DNA of 64,000 nt, from contig OX344764.1 in the NCBI GenBank assembly GCA_947034895.1, positions 65,205,348-65,269,347 of the forward strand, given 5' to 3'. Under the pieces are notes generated by a model. It was not told where the DNA came from, made no database searches, and saw only the letters and a program-made list of their open reading frames with translations. Origin of the DNA: Rhytidiadelphus loreus. Taxonomy: Eukaryota > Streptophyta > Bryopsida > Hypnales > Hylocomiaceae. The translations under genes were made by a program, and so were the position numbers. Positions 12,346 through 24,612 of the stretch are shown piece after piece; within the stretch, counting starts at the first letter, position 1, and every line of letters starts with the position of its first letter.

Positions 12346-13592
12346 TGAAATTAAGGTAAACAATCTATTATTACAAAAATATATAAGCAATTTAGATGAA
12401 TAAAATTATAAAAAAAGATTTGGGCGTTACAGGCCAATTAACTCAGCTCAAGCAAATTTGAAATTAAAGATGCCCTATTTCAGAAGTTGTCCTAGTATAA
12501 ATCAAAGGAATTGAAAGTCAAGGAGACTGCCCTTCCAAGGAGATTCCTTTGTATGTTTGAGATGTGTTGAGGTCCCATGGCAAACCTCTAGCAAATTTGG
12601 TATGCTAAGACCACAAGGTCTTCTAATTGGAGCCTTTCAATGTATTGCAATTTTTTCATCTGGCATGGAGGGATGCCATGATTCATGCAAGGATGGCAAG
12701 AAGGAGCCTCATCCTTGATTCGTGCAATAACGAGCACAAGAGAGTTAGTGATGAGTTTAGCTTGACTTAGTACTTTAGAAAGGTTTTCTATTTTGATAGT
12801 CTCCACTCTTCTAAGTGGAAGTTACCCCCCACTCTCATTGCCAATCTCACTTTCACTAGTGTGCCTTGTGTTGTTGCCAAAATATAGTAAAATAAAAGTA
12901 AAAGTAATTTTCTAATTTTTTAATTCATAAAAATATAACAAACAAACAAACAACCTAACTTAAGGTATGAATTTTGCTTGGGATCCTAGCTGAGTGCCTA
13001 CTACCTCCAAATCACTAGCTCCCACCGAAATGGAGGCCATGTAGGTGCTAACCTCCGTCACAGTGCAGGCACTTTGGCGGAGAGTAAAAAAAAGCCCCCT
13101 ATTTTGAGCCGTGTCTATAGATCACTCCAAGCGAATTTGGGGTCTCTAATTACAAATATGAATTCAAAATTAAAAAAAAAAATTGCGCACAAAATAAAAA
13201 ATTCCTGCGTTTTCCCCCCAAGTAAGGGAAAACGTTTTCCCTTGGGATAAATGTAGCCTGCATCACAACCCTCTGTCCAAATTTTGGCAAATCTTGGCCA
13301 CTGGTTAGCGCCTGCACAGCCCACTGGTGCCTACTACTTCTTGTTTTGTTTCTTGCACTTTAATTTGATGGTTACTTTTCTTCCAGAAAAAGGAAAGGAA
13401 AGACATTAATTGAGGGCACCACCACATAAAACTCTCACTGGAATTAAGATTCATATCAGAATTTCGAAGCTGCAATACAAACATCCAGAATTATTGACTT
13501 CATATGCTCTGGATGTTCACAAAGAGAAATGTTCACAAAAACCAATTGAAAGTTTTTTTTTTTTTAACACTCTGACTAATTGTGTAAAATCT
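12346..13592. other. Intergenic DNA downstream of the iron SOD gene
   Basis: No gene was recognised. An 11-bp direct repeat GTGCCTACTAC (12994-13004 and 13327-13337) brackets about 320 bp of higher-GC sequence and may be the footprint of an inserted element. The part next to 13592 should contain the SOD 3' UTR. Confidence 0.45.
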
Positions 13593-16488
13593 CTAACTCT
13601 CTTGCAGGGCAAGCTGCAGACGCTTCGCCACAGCATCCCACGACACCAGTTCGTTCATGAAGGTGGTGAGGTAATCAGGTCGTCGGTTCTGCCGCACATT
13701 CCAGATCATTCACCAATTTCGTTAAGTAAATTGGTGCAATTCTGGTGCCGAAATTGGTGAGTGACAAAAACGTACATAAATCTCTGAAAGCAAGCAAAGC
13801 ATAAGAATTTACCGCGCGTCCTAAGAGTGCCAAAGTTGTCCCAATTGACGTTGTCAGATTGTTTCCCAATTTCGATCAACACTCCTATTCAAACCTCCAC
13901 ACATATATTCATTTGGCAACTTCTATGTTACCCGTAGCATATTCTATGCATAGAGTGCAGAGCGAATTTGGTTGGATTTAGGATAAGAGCTAGTTCGATT
14001 GGCAGTATTAACACGGCTATGTTTCATATTTCATCAACATGATACGGTAGACATAATATTGAAAGAACGATGAGATCAATTTGCTCACCTGATAGTCAAG
14101 GTAATACGCATGCTGTTTTTAAAAATCCATCACGCCCACCCCAGCCACCCCAACATTCCATCAGTCAGTACAGAGCATTCATTTCAATATTCGAAAAATA
14201 CTTATGACTGGTCAAGTGAATCTGGCAAAACGTCAATTTCCTTTATTTGCACAGTCAATAATCATGACATATATCTTCCCCAAAGGTGTAGGACTGGTAT
14301 AGATTTGGGGTTTAGGCTAAACGTCCTGAACTGCATCAAAATAATGGAATATTGCCAATTTAACGAAATAATTGATGTTTTTAAGTTATGTTTCCCAAAA
14401 TATTAGAGCATTGGACACTATGTAAGCTTACCCTACCTACACATTTGTGAATTGTGCAAATGAATTGCTGTGTTTTTTCTTTGCTCAAGGTCTGCTGTAT
14501 TAATCCCATCATCAACATTTAACTAATTTTATTTGTAACACACAAAGTGCGCAAGCCCTCCATCGTCCCGCTATAAACAAGTGCAGCTTTACTAACAAAT
14601 ATTTTTCTGAATCTCCACCAACAAGAAAGTGTAAAAATTGAATATCTGATAATAATCTTAAGTTTCTTCGAGTAAGAAAAGTACCTCCCAAACATCGGCC
14701 ACCAGAATCGGCTGCAAATTCACAGTAATCACTACCCTTGATTAGTGCCACATACATTAGTGAATCATATATATACATGTTACACGGGATGTTATTTTCA
14801 TCGCGACTTTCGTTTTTCACATCATTGCATATAACCTTAACAATTGGATCTGTTCAATCATGTTGAATTAAGGGTCTAATTAGAAGGACATCCTAAGTCT
14901 AAGTCCTAAGATAACTGTGACAAGAATATGTGATATAACCATGCTCTCTACGTCCAATACTTGGTTGTCACCTCTTCAACAACATAATGGACTCCACTGG
15001 GGCTATAAATCGAGTGACATGAAGTAGATCGAGACTCCTTATTAGATTTAACAGACCAAACGGCACTAGGTGGCCGGAGATTATTTCCGTAACGAAGTTG
15101 AACTTCACTGTACCACACTTCTACTGTCTTTCTATGTCTACAGACAAAGCTTTATTAATAAGCGTTCGAACTTCGACAACAACCGAGCATTTGAAATTAT
15201 GTAGATCGAGAGACTTGGAGCGCATGCACTTCCTCAACAAGACTGTAGTTTCAGAATTCGGCAACCACAAGCTGATCTTACATGAGGTCCGCCGTGCAAC
15301 ATAAATTGGCAAGCCAGATTGATTTTCAAAGTTCAAAACTGTTGAAATATTCATGGCGAGACAAGGAAGTACTCACAATGTGGCCAAAAACGAGAGGATT
15401 GATAGCATTGGGCGACTTTTCCACCACAAGTTTGCCTTCCGCCACCGACAACCACGCCCACCCAGACCCAAACTGAGTGGCTCCCGCTTGCTTGAACTCC
15501 GTGACGAAATTCTCGAAGGACCCGAAGTCCCGTTTGAGCAGGCTGAGCAACTCCCCTTCGGGTTGCTTCCCTCCATCCACGGGCGTCATGGACAACCAGA
15601 AAAACTCGTGGTTCCACGCCTGCGCGGCGTTGTTGAAGGGCGCCGTGGGCTGTCCGTTGTTGTACGTCGTCTTCACGATGTCTGACAGAGATTGGGTGGC
15701 CAGGGGCGTGCCCTCGATCTGCTTCTTCAGGTTGTCCACATACGCTCGGTGGTGTTTTCCCCAGTGGAACTCCAATGTCTCCTTGCTCATGTGGGGTTCC
15801 AGGGCGTCCTGCACAAAACAAAGGTCACATTCAATCTCAGTAAGTACGCATGCGCGTCTGGTGCTCATGTCTCACAGAGACATCGATATTCTAATGGCCT
15901 TCTTTTCCTTTGGCAAATATCAGAAGTTCTCAGATGATTCTGCACTAGGAGCAGGCGGGGGGAATCAAGGAAAAGCGGCAAAGTAACAGAGAAAATCAGT
16001 GACGCAAATTTCGCCTGTCAGCTGGCAAACTGTCAACTGGGAATAATGGCAATCTGGCCCGAAGCATAGATTGCATCACAGGAGACTGAAATAAAAAATG
16101 CTCATCAATGGAAATTTTGAAGAATTTCATAGTCAATGCCCAGAGGTGATAGAATAGGATACACTACGAATGGAATTTGGGCGCCGAAGGACATTTGTCC
16201 AATTTGCATAGACACAAACAGACAATTGTCCCCATGTTGGATTTCTCGACTTTGACAAATTTCCTCTGTCAACTCCTGGCAAACTGTCAATCCAGGAAGC
16301 AAATAAAGATCGATACAGAATCTCCCTGTGTGATCAGACAACTGAATTAAGTTGTTTGTTTACTGATTGTCACACTAGCCAGAAATATATCGCCTGTTCC
16401 CCAAAGATATCTGGAGCTTTGGACTCACCAACGCGTAAGGAGGGGGTCTCAAATCCACTGTGGTTAAAGGCAACGGAATGTCTGCCAT
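13593..16488 (-). CDS. FSD: Iron superoxide dismutase, 212 aa
   Basis: There are five exons: 16488-16429, 15808-15377, 14711-14685, 14112-14089 and 13688-13593, all GT-AG and in phase (639 nt). The enzyme converts superoxide to hydrogen peroxide and oxygen. The metal ligands are all present: His35 (FHWGKHH), His87 ([10 protein letters not shown]), Asp170 and His174 (ADVWEHAYY). Gln83, near His87, is typical of iron rather than manganese enzymes. C-terminal [10 protein letters not shown] is also plant Fe-SOD-like. Exons 3 and 4 are microexons of 27 and 24 nt. An in-frame stop lies upstream of the ATG with no other ATG between, so the predicted protein starts only about 18 residues before the SOD fold. 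Plant Fe-SODs are usually chloroplastic, yet a clear transit peptide is missing here unless an unseen 5' exon supplies one. Confidence 0.93.
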
Positions 16489-17960
16489 GCTGACGGCGTC
16501 GACGCAGAGGTGACTGATCTAATTAATTTCTGCCTCAAGAGTAGAGTACGAGCGAGCAATGGAGAGCTCGAGATTCAGTTGTTTTGGGTGAAGCACGCGC
16601 GCAGCACAGACCAGGCAATGCAAAGACGAGAGGTGGGGGAGCCTGGAAGGGAGGCTGAAGACGATGAGCACACGCCGAGGCACACGCCCAACAGGATCTT
16701 TTGCCGAACCTGCCTTGAGTCAGTACAACTTCGATATGCTCATGATATGACAACACTGGAAAGACACTGTACTGCTGAGCTTACTGAAGTACACTCCACC
16801 GTCCCTCTCTAATGACACACTCTGTAATTGCACATGCCCTGTCTCAAGTAACTCACACAACATTGGATTTGAAAATTGTATAACTTTTACAAGTCAAGTT
16901 GTGGACATTTGTAGGAGTTTAGTTAGAGACCCATTTGTTGGCTTTTGAGGAATGGGGAGAGAGTTTGCATTGAGAGAAATTACATGTGAGGATGTTTGAG
17001 TAGAACTTTACTCGAAAAGCAAGTGAGTGCTACGGGGACATAGTCTCTTGTACTATTAATAGCTCCTTGTTTTCAAGAGGTGGTGTCATTAAGGCACATA
17101 TCCTAAACCAACAAAATAAGAAAAATGACAGTCAATATGTATTGAGATCCTATATGTGTTGACATCAAATCTTAAATAACAATACATACTTATTGTTGGA
17201 TTTGGGTGTATTGACCTTAGAAGATAGGATTGAGAATCCCACTCTTTTACATCTTCAACTTGCACTACATAAGGTAAATTATCATATATCTAATTGCAAC
17301 CCAAACTAAATTCTAGCCAAAAATGAACATCAGTGTCAAGAGTTGATTTTGGATTCACCTATAATCAACACTTTAAGAATTCACAGATTCTTCCTACTAC
17401 TAACAATGAACATTAAGAAACACATTATAATCACAAAGATGTCTAATTTATATTGCCAACAAAATCCAACATGAATTATAAATACTGCAATATTCTAAAA
17501 TATGTTTATTTGGAAATTTTTAGGTGTATATGCCTAATTAAACCAAGAAACCAGCTCAGAGTCTGAAAATTAGTTTCCAGAGAATCTAGAATATTCTCTC
17601 CAATAGAGCCAATCAACATACTCAGGCTATGTGTATCGAAGCTCCAAACGAGTTTGTGGACTAATAGCCAGGGCGTAGTACATTTTCCATCCCCCCTAGT
17701 ACAACGTCGTATAAGCTAGTACGCCAGTGTAGTAAAACTGGCAGTACACTATCTCAGTGCAGTAGTACCAATGCAGTACCAACAGTACCTCTGATTTTGA
17801 ACCCACCCGTCCAAAGTTTGATGACAACATCGTGAGTCCATCCATGCCTTTCCTGAATGTGAACATAAGCCCGCGGCCCACGACACATTTCGAACAGTTG
17901 ATGTAATCAATTCCTTAGCGGTGTATTTACAAACTTGCAATTCTGGAAGCTTGCAATTTT
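16489..17960. promoter_or_regulatory. Shared divergent promoter of iron SOD and CCS-like genes
   Basis: About 1.47 kb separates the start codons of the two divergent genes. GTAC, the core of the copper-response element bound by SPL7/CRR1-type factors, occurs at 16546, 16723, 16769, 16789, 17050, 17678, 17699, 17719, 17744, 17765, 17776 and 17785. The last seven fall within 111 bp, 170-280 bp upstream of the CCS-like start codon. No convincing reading frame was found in the interval. Confidence 0.6.
17678..17788. promoter_or_regulatory. Cluster of seven GTAC copper-response cores
   Basis: GTAC appears at 17678, 17699, 17719, 17744, 17765, 17776 and 17785, mostly inside AGTAC contexts and spaced 9-25 bp apart. 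Random sequence of this length would hold about 0.4. The location just upstream of a copper-chaperone gene fits copper control, but the stretch could also be a decayed tandem repeat. Confidence 0.5.
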
Positions 17961-20032
17961 ATGCAATCTCTCAAAGCTTGCAATTCTACGGAGTTCGTCG
18001 TCATGCCTTTTGCAACCGTGGCGAACGTCTTCACTTCGACTCTGAGTTCCAGCAACTTGACGGTGAGATTCATTCATTCACTCTGTCCTTTTGAAACATA
18101 TTCTGCCGGATTTTGTCACATTGCATGCTGGGGTAGGATGAAATTGGTAGGAGCTGGACTAGCTCTTAATGGTCACCGGTGCTGGTTTTGCAGGGAAGAA
18201 GCTTTGAGGAGAAGAACAGGACGACGTCTTCGGCTTCTCCGTTTCAGAAAGCTTCTGCAATGAGAGAGATAAAAAATGCGGCAACCGGTAAGCTAGAACA
18301 TCACATTGACCATGGATTGCGATTGCGAATATCGGGACACCAGTGATCGATCTGATTTGACTGAATGGGTTTTTTGTGCATTAGAAAATGTAGAAAACTT
18401 CTCGAAGCAGACGAACCTTCGGATTCTGGAGGTTTTGGGCGCCTCGCAACCTAGCAAACTGTATCTGGAGCCCGACGTCGGTGCCGAGAAGCAAATTTTC
18501 AATAATTTGTCCGCTTGTAAGATCGATCGATCGAACCTCTCTCCGTTTTCTGTTTGTGAATATGGGTTCTTCAAATTCTATCGTTACTTGTAGAATCGAA
18601 GATTTACAGGGAAGTTCTCAAGTTGGAATGCATGCTTCTAATCGATAATGGTGTGGATTGCAGGTGTGCCGATGACAGTGGCAGTGGCGGAATTCAAAGG
18701 TCCAGAGGTACATGGAGTGGTGCGATTCGCGCAAGCGAGCGACGCACAGCAAGAATGCGCCATTGAAGTGGAAATCGACGGCCTGGCTCCCGGTGCACAT
18801 GGCTGGAGCGTTCATGAGTTCGGCGACCTCACGCAAGGCCCTTTGAGCACTGGCCCAGCTTACGACTTTCCACTTGCCCACCCCAGCTCCGTCGCCCCTG
18901 TAAGTGCTCTTTTTCCACAACCCCCCTTTGAAATTTGAGTTTCCAAGCATAATCTCAGTGTCGGTGTTATGTTTATTGGTGGTCTACTGGTGAAGAGAGC
19001 ACATCTTCGGCAACTGAGTGTCAAAATAGTAACTGGAGAGAATAGAGTTCTTAAGGCTTGCTTGTAACTCATCGCCTCATCCAAAATGTCTTTGTCCTGC
19101 CTGTGAATTGAAGGACCTCGTTATGAGAAATAACATGTCAGTGGCGAGGGATAACCTTTTCGTAACCTTTTCGTAACGAGGCTCCGCGAATGATGCTGTC
19201 GGACATAACCTCTGCTGGTTGGATCTTGCTTAATCAAAGGTCAAAAAGAAGGCTACCATAAGAATGACAGGATAGGGACATGGCCGAGCTCCCCTTCTCC
19301 CATTTCCAAGATTGTATTTGAATCATGTCATCGGACATCGATCACTTCAGGTTGGTGAGATCTTGCTTAATCAAAGGTCAAAAACAAGGACACCGTAGGA
19401 AGAGCAGGAATGATGGAGACCTGGCCATGCCCGCCATCTCCCACGCTTGGGGTCAACCTCTACACAAATGAGAGCTCTCCATTTCAAGAGCAGTATTCAC
19501 AAACACATGTGACCATAATCAGCAAAACTTCTACACTGATTTTTATAGCTACAAAACTGCAACTATCAATTTGAATCTGTAGTACATTCAGCATTATCTT
19601 TAGCAACTTGAGCTAGCTGCCATGCATTGAGAGTATGCGCGCATCCTTGAGATTAATTAAGTTCACCTAGAATTGCAGAGACTTAAGGTTAGCTAATGCT
19701 GTTCATAAGAGGTTGCCATGTGATTTGTGCAGGTGCAGGAGGAGGGAAACTCGAATGAGGTGGAGGTGGGCAACTTGGGGTCGTTGTGGGTGGACCGAGA
19801 GGGTCATGTGCAAAGCAGCGCAAGCAACGACAGGATTACCGTGGCGGACATCATTGGTCGCTCGGTGGTGTTGTACGGCCATGGCGATGAAAATGGGGAT
19901 GCAAGCTTGACGAGAGTGGCGGCCGCGGTGATCGCACGCAGTGCTCGAGCTAGCGGACTCACTGCGCAGCTCTGCAATTGCGATGGCTCACTGCTTTGGC
20001 AGGGCAACGCCAACACTTACCCATCGACTTAA
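17961..20032 (+). CDS. CCS: Copper chaperone for SOD (CCS)-like protein, 243 aa, domain I not found
   Basis: The proposed exons are 17961-18062, 18194-18287, 18664-18899 and 19733-20032 (732 nt, GT-AG, in phase). Exons 1-2 encode a Ser/Thr-rich, basic N terminus that could be a plastid transit peptide. Exons 3-4 encode the SOD-like domain II of plant CCS (AVAEFKGPEVHGVVRFAQ, HEFGDLTQGPLSTG, AAVIARSA). They end in domain III with the CxC copper-transfer motif LCNCDG (Cys225, Cys227). The N-terminal metal-binding domain I with its MxCxxC motif does not appear in this model or in the surrounding frames. The ORF at 18306-18593, in the right place for it, has only faint similarity and no MxCxxC. 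A second in-frame ATG at 18003 is an alternative start. CCS loads copper into Cu/Zn-SOD. Exon 4 could start at 19739 instead. Confidence 0.75.
19215..19445 (+). repeat. Direct duplication inside CCS-like intron 3
   Basis: Two similar segments (about 19220-19310 and 19355-19445) share GATCTTGCTTAATCAAAGGT followed by CAAAAA, and a downstream block ending in TCTCCCA. The offset is roughly 140 bp. The repeat lies wholly within the intron. Confidence 0.7.
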
Positions 20033-21438
20033 GACTTAATTGATGATGGGTGCTCACTGCTTCCACACTTTTCTTAGATAAGTTAGTGATGAAGCTCATG
20101 TTCATTACTCTACTGGTGTAGTTAGTGTAACTCACATAATTATCTTAATTAACTCACATAATTAAGTTTGCTTTCTTCATAGAGTCTATCTTACCATATA
20201 ACATACTTGAACTTCAAGGCAGGGGACCCTTTCGCTTTCCATGAATCAAGCTTAATTTAGGCTAGCTCCTTTCATTGTAATTTATAAATCTTGAATGTAA
20301 GTCTTGCTCATGTATTGTGGGCCATTGGAACACGAATATATTCTTGTTACAATACATACTAATGTAGAATGTAGAAGGACTAGAGTATCTTTGCATCTTC
20401 CCATAATTCAAGAATGTCCAAAAGAAGGTAAACTTCACTCCCTAGGACCCATATCCCAAACAAGGTATGAGTGGTGGAACTTCTCTTTCAAGAGACAGAT
20501 GGTCTTTGGACCAGCATTGTTGCTATTATTATTTGACAACTTTCTTCAATTTGGAATTGAGACAATTGATGTAAGTTGAAAACAGTTCATTGCTACCTAC
20601 ACTACACAAGGGTTTGTTTTGTCAAATGCATTTTGGTGCATGTCTGTCTTGTAGGGCATCTGTTAAATGGTGTCATGTTGGACATGCTCATAGAATATTT
20701 TTGAATATCCTCAAATATTCTTGGTATATTCTAAAAATCTACCTACTAGACAAACATGGGGGCTATTAGACATCATATCACAGTATTTGACACAACGGCC
20801 TTGCACTACATTTGTTGAACATTCACTCAAGTGTTCAATCAATCAATTGAAGTGCCTCACTTTCAACACATCCAACTTGTTTTTTAGTGTTTTTGTTCTT
20901 TCAAATTTTGCAATGAGTGGTTGCTACTTGCATGGGGTTGAATGCAATCTATCTAAAATATTATTATGTGAGATGTGAGATGTGCAAAATCCGTAATTGT
21001 CACTAATTGCAACTCATCAAACACTAATTCAAGGAAAAAAATAATGTTTTTAGTAGCCATTAGAAGAAAAGAGCAATCACTCTACGAAAGTACAATATTT
21101 CATTAAATTTTCATTAGCACAATAGCACATATTTACCTATATGAAATTGAAAGCATAAGGTCAAAAAACAAAGGATGACTTTGAAGATAATTCTAATGTC
21201 ATGAAGAGAATTGAGGCAAATTACACCAATATACCAGCTTTGTTAACAATTATAGTATTTGGGTTGGTATTAAATTTGTTCTTTGTGTAAAGAAAATTGT
21301 ACCCATCATTCATGAAGTAGTCTTTCATATCGTAATGATGATACTTTACTATTTAGTTTATGATATTTGATAATAGATTTACGTATGAGATAGAGTCCTA
21401 TATAATTCAACACTTTATCCAATCTCCTTAAGCCTCTT
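20033..21438. other. Intergenic DNA downstream of the CCS-like gene
   Basis: The first few hundred bases should be the 3' UTR. The rest is AT-rich and no gene or repeat was recognised. Short frames at 20304-20579 and 20721-20978 show no domain and no splice pattern. Confidence 0.5.
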
Positions 21439-23485
21439 TTAACCCCTAAAGGAGTAGTCATTCAAATTTCAAATAGGGGATAAACACAAACATCTCTTGA
21501 GCACATGTGAACACAAAATTTTAAACTTTGTTTAGAAATTGTGATTTTAGTGTGGAATGGATTGTATTTGAATTTTATTTTTGAAAAGTCATGAGGTGTG
21601 AATGCAAATGTGAATTAGATTTCAAAAGATGGCAATTGACAGTTTTAAGTGTCAAAATTATAGGAATGGACATGGACAGTTACAAGTGAAGGGGTGTAAA
21701 GGAAGAAATTTTGGGTATATGTAGTTAGAAGTTTTATTTTGTAGGTGAGCATACCAATGTTGTCTTGCCTCCTTTGTGTGTTTCTATGAGCATTATTTTA
21801 CACACATCTTCTATGAATATTTTCCACAAACTATCTTGTGGATTTCTTTTCTATGAGTTAATGTAAGTATTATGAATTGTTTTGTAATGAAGTGAATGTG
21901 TACTTGTGTGAAATTGTATCTAATGAATTAACAATGTGATGTGTGTGTGATTAGTTTGTTGCATATGAATACATATTGTCTAAATTAATTGTATTGCAAA
22001 CTTAATGAGTGACGAATTGCAAATGTGCATTTTTATTTGTTTTATTGTAAATGTGTTATGTTTTATAGAAATTAAAAATGAGCACAGAATATTGCTATGA
22101 TAAATGCAAGACGGCTAATTAATTAATTAATAAGGCTGTATAATAATTATAGACTATTGCCAAATAAGTGAATTTATTTGAAAAGGAGAATAGTTGTGAG
22201 TGATTTTAAATTGTGAGATGATAATAAATATCATTTAGCAAGATGATTTGAAATTAATATTATTCCATAGTTTGAAGGTGTAATAAAAATTAATAAGAGT
22301 ACATAGTTATTTAAAATTTCTAAGTTGATGTTTATCCACTATAAAATAAAATGAAAGTAATTGAGTAATGAGAGTTATTGTGAAATTAATTATATTAATT
22401 AAATGAACTAGAAGAGACTATGAAAATTGACTATGGACATTGATTATAGAAATCTAGACTATGGCATGACTATGGAATTAAAGGCAACTATATAAGAAAA
22501 GATTATTGCCATGAGTGATGTACATTGAGAGAAAATCCTATTATAATTTCATGTGGTGTGTGTTTTTCAATCTATTTATAGTTTATGACATATGCATGGG
22601 AAATGCATTCATGGTCTATTATATTGTTCTCTACTTGTTATTTTTTGTACTATAGCACAAAAAATCTTGTTTTTTCAACCATCTAATATTTTTAGACTCT
22701 TGTGATAGTTATCATACAAATTTTTAAACTTCCCTTTGCAAATCTTCTATAGTTCAATGAGACAAGCATGTCTAACCTAAAAAATTAACTTCTTCAATTC
22801 CAAAAATGACCCTTCAAAAATGACTTCAAGAAATATAAAAAATAGAAATCCTATGAAATCTCCATATTCATAATTGAACATTTTGAATTAAAAAAAAAAT
22901 CTTGTGAATATTACAAATATTCAATTTATGGTCAATTTTAGAAAGAATTTCCAATTTTTGGTGTCAAATTTTACTAAAATATATTGGTTAGGGTTTGATC
23001 AAATCATGTGGACACAATCTATATATGGACAATTGCAAGAAATAATTGTATTTTTTTTTGTCACACATTACTTGCTATTTGTTTAGTGGCCATAACTTTT
23101 GCATTATGGCTCCTAAAAATTCAAGATTCACATTATACATCTTTGCTGATATTTTTTTATTTTTCAAAAATGGTTTATTATCTAAAAATAGCCCCTAATT
23201 TTATATCACATTAGCTAATTTGGAGGGGTAGTACAATTTCTAAACCCTCAAAATGAATTTGGAGTTAAAATTTAGAGGGGATGGTCTTCTAGTCGATTAA
23301 TAGCTATTGCCTAAAGTAATTTAAAAAATACTTAATTCTATATTGTACAAAAGTCCACAAAGTCAGTTTCTTTTAACTTGCATTTTGAAGCATATAAAAT
23401 GATATTTTGGTGTTTCTTTTGGTAAATGACCATTTCCATAGAGTTGTTACAAATGCTCAATTTTTATTATGTTTAATTCAAATAT

Positions 23486-23717
23486 CACTACAAGAGAAAG
23501 GGGTGTTTTAAGTATAGTCCTAGAGATAACATTTTAAGTAATGACCTTTTTAGGAGATTTTCAGTAAGAATTTACAAGATATTTGTGTCTTTCTAGTAAA
23601 ATTTTACTAGAAAGACACAAATATCTTGTAAATTCTTACTGAAAATCTCCTAAAAAGGTCATTACTTAAAATGTTATCTCTAGGACTATACTTAAAACAC
23701 CCCTTTCTCTTGTAGTG
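23486..23717. mobile_element. Perfect fold-back MITE with CACTA ends (copy 1)
   Basis: The 232-bp sequence is an exact palindrome: two 116-bp arms with no spacer, centred between 23601 and 23602. The ends are CACTACAAGAGAAAGG and its complement. TAT flanks both sides (23483-23485 and 23718-23720) as a 3-bp target duplication. Perfect arms suggest a recent insertion or arm conversion. A transcript would fold into a long double-stranded RNA. Confidence 0.9.
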
Positions 23718-24393
23718 TATAAAACCTATTTTTTACAAACAAAAACATTGAAGTATCTATTTTCTTGAGATTTTCCTATTTAGTGAATGTTTCTATGCTT
23801 TATCTTCCTTGGGTACAATCTTCTTAAAGGTGTATACATTAGCAATATTTTATAAATTATGTTTGAACCGTATTATTAAATGATCATTCTAAGTCACATT
23901 TTATAACACATCTCTTTAATTTTGGAAATTTAAACTATTCTATAGTCCTTAAACTAAAGGATGTAGGGATAGTCCAAATTTCCAAAATTGTGAAGATGTA
24001 TTATAAAATACAACTTAGAACAATAACTTAATGATGACTTTCAAACAATAAATGTAAAATATGGTTCATAAAACAAATTCATAGATAAGATCAACTAGTA
24101 CACAAACCAATATTTTTCAATAAAATTTGAAGCCAAAAAATTGATTTTTCTAAAATTGATTTAGACTGAATATTTTTATTTTCATAAGAATTTTCTTCCT
24201 TTAAGTTCTAATCATAATGATTTTTGAAGATTTTTATCTTTATTCTTAATTCAAATTGTTTTTGAATAGTCACTTTTTGAACTAAAAAGCTTAGTTTTTG
24301 AGGCTTGATTGAGTTGAACTTATTGAATAATAGAATAGTTTCAAAGCAAAGTCTTGAAAATCTATATCATACAAATGCTAAAGAATTACACAC

Positions 24394-24612
24394 ATTAGAA
24401 GAGGTTTGAGGGCAAGGGAGGGCCGTTTCAAGCTTAACCCTTTGCTAGGAACTATAGTGCTATAGTCAAAATATTTAATATTATTATTGTTTAAAATTTA
24501 AAATATTAATATTTGGCATGGCACCGGCTCGACCACATTAGACTACAAATGTGGTAGAGTTCCCATAGTTTGGGAACTCGTAGTCTTCCGAAGCCCTCAA
24601 ATTTCATCTAAT
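24394..24612. mobile_element. MITE-A copy 2
   Basis: The left end reads ATTAGAAGAGGTTTGAGGGC, then GGAGGGCCGTTTCAAGC. The right end reads CATCTAAT after GGGAACTCGTAGTC. The inner pair GGCATGGCACC / GACCACATTA replaces the usual TGACGTGGC pair. It is nested in the 21439-24711 element. Confidence 0.6.

Noticed and set aside
15351..15821. 156-codon minus-strand frame within the Fe-SOD locus
   Set aside because: It is a shadow of the main SOD exon in another frame and lacks the SOD motifs.
16510..16812. 100-codon frame in the SOD/CCS intergenic region
   Set aside because: No recognisable domain, and it lies in a promoter region between two well-supported divergent genes.
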